Below, piece after piece: positions 22,182 through 26,555 of a stretch of DNA of 26,555 bases. The position numbers were made by a program, and so were the translations under genes. Below the pieces are notes generated by a model. That model was not told the origin of the DNA. It was given only the letters and a program-made list of their open reading frames with translations, and searched no databases. The DNA is from JBBTIS01 sp038059855 (GTDB lineage Bacteria; Elusimicrobiota; Elusimicrobia; JACQPE01), in NCBI GenBank assembly GCA_964357255.1, contig CAYHKQ010000029.1, positions 1 through 26,555 of the forward strand, given 5' to 3'. Each line of letters begins with the position of its first letter. Position 1 is the stretch's first letter.

Positions 22182-23315
22182 TTAAGCCGGCGTCCGCCAA
22201 ACAGTGCGATTAACGTAATCGACATAGCTGACTATGATGCGCAATACCTTCTTTGAAACATTATCGGTGTCATAATCATTGACAAATCTAAACTGGCGGG
22301 AATCTTTGGAGTGTTGGCTAACCACGACGTCAACCGCCTCCAAAACTCTCTCGGCTTTTAATCCGCACATAATCAGTGTACCTTCGTCCATGCCCTCTGG
22401 CCTTTCATGGGCTTGCCTTATTGTAACGCTTGGCAGATTAAGTATTGACGACTCCTCCGTTATCGTCCCGCTGTCGGAAACAACGCAAAAAGAGTTGATT
22501 TGCAATTTCACGTAGTCGTAGAAGCCAAGCGGCTTTAGAAAGCTTATCCTTGAATCAAGCCCTGATACGCCCAATTCCTCAAGGCGTTTGCGGGTTCGCG
22601 GATGCGTTGACACGATTACCGGCTTATCATGCTTTTTTGCCAGCGCATTGATGGACTCAAGCATGTCTCGGAAGTTGGTATCGCTGTCCACATTCTCTTC
22701 CCTGTGCGTGCTTAGAACGAAATAACCATCCTTTTTAAGGCCCAAGCGCTCGAGTACGTCCGATTTCTCGATGCGGGGCATATAGTAACTCAGAATCTCT
22801 TTCATCGGCGAACCCGTTTTAATGACCGTTTCCGGTTTCAATCCTTCGCTGAGCAAATACCTTCTGGCGTGTTCGGTCAGCGTCATGTTGATATCGCTAA
22901 GGTGGTCCACTATCTTTCTGTTTATCTCCTCGGGCACACGCTGGTCGAAAGACCGGTTGCCGGCCTCCATGTGAAAAATCGGAATTTTTCGCCTCTTGGC
23001 GGGAATAACCGCCAAACAGCTGTTGGTATCGCCGTAAAGCACGACAGCGTCCGGCTTTTCCTTTTCCATGACGGCATCCGACTTGGCAATAACATTGCCG
23101 ATTGTTTCAGCCAATGTCGTACCGGCGGAATTAAGAAAATAATCCGGCTTCCTTATCTCCATCTCCTTGAAAAATATTTCATTGAGCTCGTAATCGTAGT
23201 TCTGCCCGGTATGAACCAGCACGTGCGGCAGATGTTTTTCTATCTCGTATATCACACGGCTGAGTTTTATAATTTCCGGTCTCGTACCGACTATCGTCAT
23301 GACCTTTATTGGCAT
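22182..23315 (-). CDS. fnlC-like: UDP-HexNAc 2-epimerase, FnlC/WbjD/Cap5G type
   Basis: This protein (377 aa) is homologous to WecB, the non-hydrolysing UDP-GlcNAc 2-epimerase. Conserved points are GTRPEIIK, GDTNSCLA (D96), HMEAGNRSFDQRVPEEINRK (E118, E130), STHREENVD (H204) and SDSGTITEESS. The phrase QAHERPEGMDEGT marks the FnlC/WbjD/Cap5G branch rather than housekeeping WecB, which as I recall reads TERPE there. It would perform the last step, inverting C2 of a 6-deoxy-L-HexNAc nucleotide. The start is ATG 23315: AGGAG is 5 nt upstream, while the GTG at 23321 abuts the site. The gap to the FnlA-like gene is 30 bp. Confidence 0.87.
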   Translation of the reverse strand: MPIKVMTIVGTRPEIIKLSRVIYEIEKHLPHVLVHTGQNYDYELNEIFFKEMEIRKPDYFLNSAGTTLAETIGNVIAKSDAVMEKEKPDAVVLYGDTNSCLAVIPAKRRKIPIFHMEAGNRSFDQRVPEEINRKIVDHLSDINMTLTEHARRYLLSEGLKPETVIKTGSPMKEILSYYMPRIEKSDVLERLGLKKDGYFVLSTHREENVDSDTNFRDMLESINALAKKHDKPVIVSTHPRTRKRLEELGVSGLDSRISFLKPLGFYDYVKLQINSFCVVSDSGTITEESSILNLPSVTIRQAHERPEGMDEGTLIMCGLKAERVLEAVDVVVSQHSKDSRQFRFVNDYDTDNVSKKVLRIIVSYVDYVNRTVWRTPA

Positions 23316-23320
23316 ATGCA

Positions 23321-23325
23321 CTCCT
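23321..23325 (-). promoter_or_regulatory. Ribosome-binding site fixing the FnlC-like start
   Basis: AGGAG on the minus strand lies 5 nt before ATG 23315. It directly abuts the GTG at 23321, which excludes that codon as a start. Confidence 0.6.
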
Positions 23326-23345
23326 GAATCGTTTTTCCCGTAGGA

Positions 23346-24413
23346 TTATTTAAGCAATTCGCCGTCTTCCTGAAATTCCTTTCCCGTAAACATGAGGCCG
23401 TGCTTGTTTAAAAGCGCCAAAATCGCGTTGTAATCTAAAACATCGTTCGCAGAGCTATATTCCTCGCTCAACGGCCGGGACTTTGGCTCTTCCGTGTCTC
23501 TAAGTTCTGGCAACATCGGGGCAATTACGTAAAAATTGCCGCGCTTAAAACAATGGTGAACCTCTTCCTCAGAAACAAGTATTTCGGCAAGTTTCTCTCC
23601 GGGACGTATGCCGGTTATCTTGATCTTTGTTTTTTTGTCGCCAATTAGCGCGTTGGCAATATCGGTCACCAGCGCCGCCGGGGCCACGGGAATGTAAATT
23701 TCTCCCCTTTTTGCGTGTTCGACTGCCGCAAAGACGGTGTCAACCGCCTGATTGAGGCTCAACAAAAACCTGGTCATCTCCTTAACGGTTATCGTTACCG
23801 GGCCGCCATTTCTTATCTGCTCGTGAAAAAGCGGTATTACGGAGCCGCGCGACGCGAGCACATTACCGTAGCGCACGCAAATGAATCTAGTGGCGGGATT
23901 TGTGACGTTTGCGCAAGTGAATATGCGCTCCTGCAGAGCTTTGGTCATTCCCATAACATTGACCGGTTTGCACGCCTTGTCGGTGCTTATGCCGACAACG
24001 GTTTGCACCGGATAACTATTCTCCATAATGGCCCTGACTATATTCGAGGGTCCCAAGCAATTGGTCATAATCGCCTGAACGGGAAAATACTCGCAAGTAG
24101 GCACCTGCTTTAAAGCGGCCGCGTTTACTACTATGTCGGCGTTCTTAACGGCGGCACACACATCAGCGTAACTGCGCACGTCTCCTATTTGAAACTCCAA
24201 AACATTCATAAAATTGCGGTAAATCACCTCATCGGTAGCCACGGTCTTTTTCATGTATGAAAGGCGCATGTCGTGCTGTTTTGCCTCGTCACGTGAAAGA
24301 ACAATAATCTTTTTTGGAATCCCCTTCTCCCCGCTCAGGACACGTCTGATAAAAACCTTTCCGAAGGAACCGGTGCCTCCGGTTACCAGCAATACCTTGC
24401 CGTCAAAAATCAT
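23346..24413 (-). CDS. fnlA-like: UDP-GlcNAc 4,6-dehydratase/5-epimerase, FnlA/WbjB/CapE type
   Basis: This soluble SDR of 355 aa has GGTGSFG (12-18), VVNAAALKQVPTCEY, the ISTDKACKP segment and VNVMGMTKALQE with M154-x3-K158. Met in the YxxxK tyrosine position together with this MGM[TS]KA motif is what CapE/WbjB enzymes have. They dehydrate UDP-GlcNAc and also epimerise C5 (and C3), giving L-configured 4-keto-6-deoxy sugars. The downstream part (RPGEKLAEILVSEEE, ELRDTEEPKSRPLSEEYSS) is also typical. It follows the RmlD-like gene with a 1-bp gap, with GGAGG as its ribosome site, so the two are coupled. It would supply the substrate for that reductase. Confidence 0.9.
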   Translation of the reverse strand: MIFDGKVLLVTGGTGSFGKVFIRRVLSGEKGIPKKIIVLSRDEAKQHDMRLSYMKKTVATDEVIYRNFMNVLEFQIGDVRSYADVCAAVKNADIVVNAAALKQVPTCEYFPVQAIMTNCLGPSNIVRAIMENSYPVQTVVGISTDKACKPVNVMGMTKALQERIFTCANVTNPATRFICVRYGNVLASRGSVIPLFHEQIRNGGPVTITVKEMTRFLLSLNQAVDTVFAAVEHAKRGEIYIPVAPAALVTDIANALIGDKKTKIKITGIRPGEKLAEILVSEEEVHHCFKRGNFYVIAPMLPELRDTEEPKSRPLSEEYSSANDVLDYNAILALLNKHGLMFTGKEFQEDGELLK

Positions 24414-24414
24414 C

Positions 24415-25314
24415 TCATTGCCTCCATTCGTTGTATGGCGTCGGATCTGCCGCCATTTCGCGCATCATTTGCTTCCAGGCAGAACAAGCGAATCCGGTGG
24501 CTTTTCTAAACTTCTCGTCCCGCAAATCCCTCCTGCACTCAAAACCATCATCCGGAACAATCTCGACATCAACTTTGTACGCCTCTTTCATGAGCAATAG
24601 CAGATCGTACTTTGACAGGGTTTCACTGGATACATGATAAAGGCCGCTGAGGTTTTGGTGATTCTTTATTAAATCTGCGGTCAACTCCGCCAGCCGGTTG
24701 GTAGTCAGCCCGGTAAAAAGCGCCTTTTTATATCCCTTGATACGTTTGCCCTTTTGCGATAGGAACCATTCAAGCAATTCGGTGCCGCCAAATATCTCCC
24801 TGCCAACAAACGAAGACCTTATTATTAGTGCACACGAATCGTACACTTCACCCAAAAACTTCGTTCGTCCATATAGATCGGTGGCATTTGCCTGCGAATC
24901 CTCGCTGTAACCGCCGTCCTTGCCGTCAAAAACGCACACGGTGCTGAAGTGTATAAGGCGGGAATTGTTTTTTGAGCACCATGCCGCCAGCTTGTGCGGC
25001 AAAAGAGCGTTCATTGTGATATTTGAAATTTTATCCCCGGCTTCCTTGTGGCGCAAGGTTACTCCGGCACAATTGATTATCATAGAAGGTTTTATTTCAT
25101 CAAGCACTTTGGTTACACCGCCAAAATCTCTTAAGTCCAGAGATTCAACAGCTCTGTCATCTCTGAAAAGACCGCACTTTTCATAATAAGACTTAGGCTT
25201 CCTTATGGAAACATATACATTGCAAAATCTGCGGGAAAGCCCCTGCCAAAGCTTGTGCCCCAAGGCGCCCCCTCCTCCAAGCACAAAGATACAACCCACT
25301 TTGTTTTCAGTCAT
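24415..25314 (-). CDS. RmlD-like SDR reductase (likely WbvR-like 4-ketoreductase)
   Basis: This NADPH-type reductase of 299 aa resembles dTDP-4-dehydrorhamnose reductase RmlD. It has GGGGALGHKLW (13-23), NCAGVTLRHKEA, IHFSTVCVFDGKDGGYSED (RmlD form STDYVFDG), DLYGRTKFLGE (Y148-x3-K152) and ALIIRSSFVGRE. It lies immediately upstream of the FnlA-like dehydratase and would reduce its 4-keto product. The L-FucNAc pathway normally uses FnlB/WbjC/Cap5F, about 370 aa with a C-terminal cupin. This protein is shorter and has no cupin. An RmlD-like reductase in this place (WbvR in the Vibrio cholerae O37 pathway, from memory) gives L-rhamnosamine/L-quinovosamine-type sugars instead, which is my preferred reading. 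Confidence 0.82.
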   Translation of the reverse strand: MTENKVGCIFVLGGGGALGHKLWQGLSRRFCNVYVSIRKPKSYYEKCGLFRDDRAVESLDLRDFGGVTKVLDEIKPSMIINCAGVTLRHKEAGDKISNITMNALLPHKLAAWCSKNNSRLIHFSTVCVFDGKDGGYSEDSQANATDLYGRTKFLGEVYDSCALIIRSSFVGREIFGGTELLEWFLSQKGKRIKGYKKALFTGLTTNRLAELTADLIKNHQNLSGLYHVSSETLSKYDLLLLMKEAYKVDVEIVPDDGFECRRDLRDEKFRKATGFACSAWKQMMREMAADPTPYNEWRQ

Positions 25315-25324
25315 ATTTTTACAG

Positions 25325-25357
25325 GTTTTTGATACTCAAAAACTCTAAAAAACTCAA
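25325..25357 (-). promoter_or_regulatory. Putative operon promoter with overlapping palindrome
   Basis: On the minus strand TTGAGT (25352-25357) and TATCAA (25329-25334) are 17 bp apart, ten or so bases before ATG 25314. The -10 lies inside a perfect palindrome with 8-bp arms (GTTTTTGATACTCAAAAAC, 25325-25343), which could be an operator. The predicted leader is only about 8 nt. The call is by eye. Confidence 0.35.
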
Positions 25358-25528
25358 CTCACGGCACCGATAATTTGTCTTATGACACTTCCGCCTCAGA
25401 GCCTATGAAACAAAACACTTCATTGCTGGGCATTTATAAGCAGAAGAGCCTTCCCTGCTCCTATTTGGGATCAGAATCTCGTACACAATCCCCATACAAA
25501 GATTTCAAGACTTCTAGGACGGAAACGC

Positions 25529-25547
25529 AATTTGATTTTATCAAATT
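25529..25547 (-). terminator. AT-rich inverted repeat after the truncated GT4 gene
   Basis: AATTTGATTTTATCAAATT has perfect 8-bp arms and begins 2 bp past the stop codon of the truncated glycosyltransferase. It has little GC and no T run, so it would be weak. The rest of the 234-bp gap to 25315 holds the promoter described separately and no gene that I can support. Confidence 0.25.
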
Positions 25548-25548
25548 C

Positions 25549-26517
25549 CTATCCTACGGCCTCGTGAACAACGCGTTGAAATAAGTCTTCGTAGGCGTCC
25601 ATTAAGGCAGCCACGGAGTACTTGGCTTCAAAAGCAACGCGTCCGGACCGCCCCATACGCTCCAACTGATCCTTGGGCATGAAATACAGATTTCGAATTG
25701 TCTCGGCAAGGGCGCGCGGGTCTTCAGGGTAACAAGCCAAACCGGCCTTGGCATTCACGACAACATCCGCCGCGTCCCCAGCCACAGAGCAAAGAACAGG
25801 ACGTCCCATAGCCAAATAAGTCATGATTTTAGAGGGAATAGTAATCTCAAAAAGAGGGTCTCTTTTGAGATGGACCAGCAAAACATCGGCTAAAGATAAA
25901 TAATACGGCATCTCTTTTTCTGGCTTACGACCTAAAAAACGGACATTATCCAATTGGCGTCTGGCCGTTTCCCGTCGTAAACGATTTTCATCCACACCGT
26001 CTCCCACGAAGACAAGTTGGACGTGCCGCAAATCTCTCAATAAACAAGCTGCTTCTAGAACATTGTCCATTGCTTGAGCCAAACCGATATTTCCTCCGTA
26101 AATCACATTGAACTTTCCCTCCAGACCGCATTTTTTAGCCAAAGCGGAATCTGCGGGAATGGGGCGATAAATCTCTTCGTTGGCCCAATTGGGAATAACG
26201 TGGATTTTATCTGCCGTAACCCCTTTGCCTATAAGATTCTTTTTAAAACCCGGACTGATTACAGTGATGGCAGATGCGGCGCGGTAAGCACGATCAGCCA
26301 AAGCGCCCATACTGCGATAAATAAAGCCATCCTCGGGAACCATGCCTGTAACCGATAATGTTTCAGGCCACATGTCATGAATGCCAAATATAAATGGAAT
26401 ACCACAAAATTTCTTTATTGCAAAAGCCGGTATGCACGTTGTCAATGGAGCGCTATAAACCCACATAACATCTGCCGGTCCGCACAAAGGAGCCCCCAAA
26501 ACTTCGCCGCTAACCAA
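25549..26517 (-). pseudogene. GT4 glycosyltransferase, 5' end removed by an insertion-sequence end
   Basis: About 320 residues of a WbuB-like GT-B glycosyltransferase remain. They start at VLGAPLCGPADVMWVYSAPL, then FIFGIHDMWPETLSVTG, ITVISPGFKKNL, NVIYGGNIGLAQAMDNVLEA, LVFVGDGVDENRL and DPLFEITIPSKIMTYLAMGRPVL, and the C-terminus is complete. Relatives of about 400 residues begin roughly 90 residues earlier with a Rossmann strand and FPPE-type motif, absent here. Upstream, the frame meets a stop at about 26539, inside sequence that looks like repeated insertion-sequence termini. The TTG at 26517 used as nominal start lies within that foreign repeat. It is probably inactive, unless the promoter activity of the insertion and the remaining domain suffice. 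Confidence 0.75.
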
Positions 26518-26555
26518 TTTTGACCCACCCCTGCTAACTTAAACTGACCCGCCTA
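26507..26555 (-). mobile_element. Terminal repeats of an IS21-like insertion sequence (partial)
   Basis: Two tandem 23-bp repeats with a 24-bp period lie at 26531-26553 and 26507-26529. They match at 16 of 23 positions, with shared GGYGGGTCA and GTTAGC. Multiple internal repeats built around GGTGGGTCA are what I recall at the ends of IS21-family elements. The element's transposase would lie beyond the window. The boundary with the glycosyltransferase gene is probably near 26507. Confidence 0.5.

Noticed and set aside
23715..24113. A 132-codon plus-strand frame
   Set aside because: It is antisense to the FnlA-like dehydratase, which carries all expected motifs.
25375..25584. A 69-codon plus-strand frame in the gap before the truncated glycosyltransferase
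   Set aside because: It has no ribosome site and no recognisable features, and runs into the complement of the glycosyltransferase C-terminus.
1..26555. CRISPR array, rRNA or phage structural genes
   Set aside because: I saw no regularly spaced direct repeats of CRISPR type, no rRNA-like conserved stretches and no phage head or tail genes. The only phage-like gene is the recombinase fragment.

Overview
This window looks like a chromosomal segment of a Gram-negative bacterium. It carries an outer-membrane efflux factor with an inner-membrane RND metal pump, and then an O-antigen or capsule locus (flippase, polymerase/ligase, two chain-length regulators, glycosyltransferases, nucleotide-sugar enzymes). 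The sequence does not let me name the phylum. The proteins look diverged from the familiar proteobacterial versions, so an uncultivated lineage is plausible.

Layout. 1-2250 is a decayed mobile-element zone: a 5'-truncated tyrosine recombinase, a lone HicB-like protein, a PIN toxin with its antitoxin, the 5' half of a Met-type tRNA, and a long imperfect inverted repeat beside that tRNA remnant. 2350-7292 (+) is a metal-efflux unit: a small Cys-rich secreted protein (tentative), a CzcC/TolC-like outer-membrane factor and a CzcA-type RND pump. No CzcB adaptor gene is present.

7378-10234 (-) holds a WbpB/WlbA-like sugar dehydrogenase, a WbpD/WlbB-like acetyltransferase and a Wzx-like flippase, transcribed in that order. 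Divergently, 10283-15442 (+) holds a GT2 glycosyltransferase, a membrane phosphoglycosyl transferase and two Wzz-like chain-length proteins. Convergent to these, 15482-25314 (-) is one long operon. Its gene content resembles the wbjBCDEF-wbpL-wbpM region of Pseudomonas aeruginosa O11 as I remember it: RmlD-like reductase, FnlA/WbjB, FnlC/WbjD, GT4, WbpK/WbjF-like, WbpL, WbpM and a Wzy/WaaL-like membrane protein. The right end is a GT4 gene cut by what looks like an IS21-type insertion-sequence end.

How it would work. WbpM plus the WbpK-like reductase would make a UDP-6-deoxy-D-HexNAc. WbpL would load its phospho-sugar on undecaprenyl phosphate. The FnlA/RmlD-like/FnlC trio would make a UDP-6-deoxy-L-HexNAc, and GT4 and GT2 enzymes would extend the unit. 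Wzx, Wzy and Wzz would export, polymerise and size it.

Most notable points: (1) the wbpL homologue is broken by a one-base frameshift at a run of four G, and its C-terminal half is fused in frame to the wbpM homologue; (2) the second possible initiating enzyme, the PglC/WcaJ-fold transferase, has Ala-Ala where the catalytic Asp-Glu dyad is normally found; (3) GC-rich palindromes lie in frame inside two unrelated genes; (4) the RND pump has no adaptor gene beside it. I found no CRISPR array, rRNA or complete mobile element.
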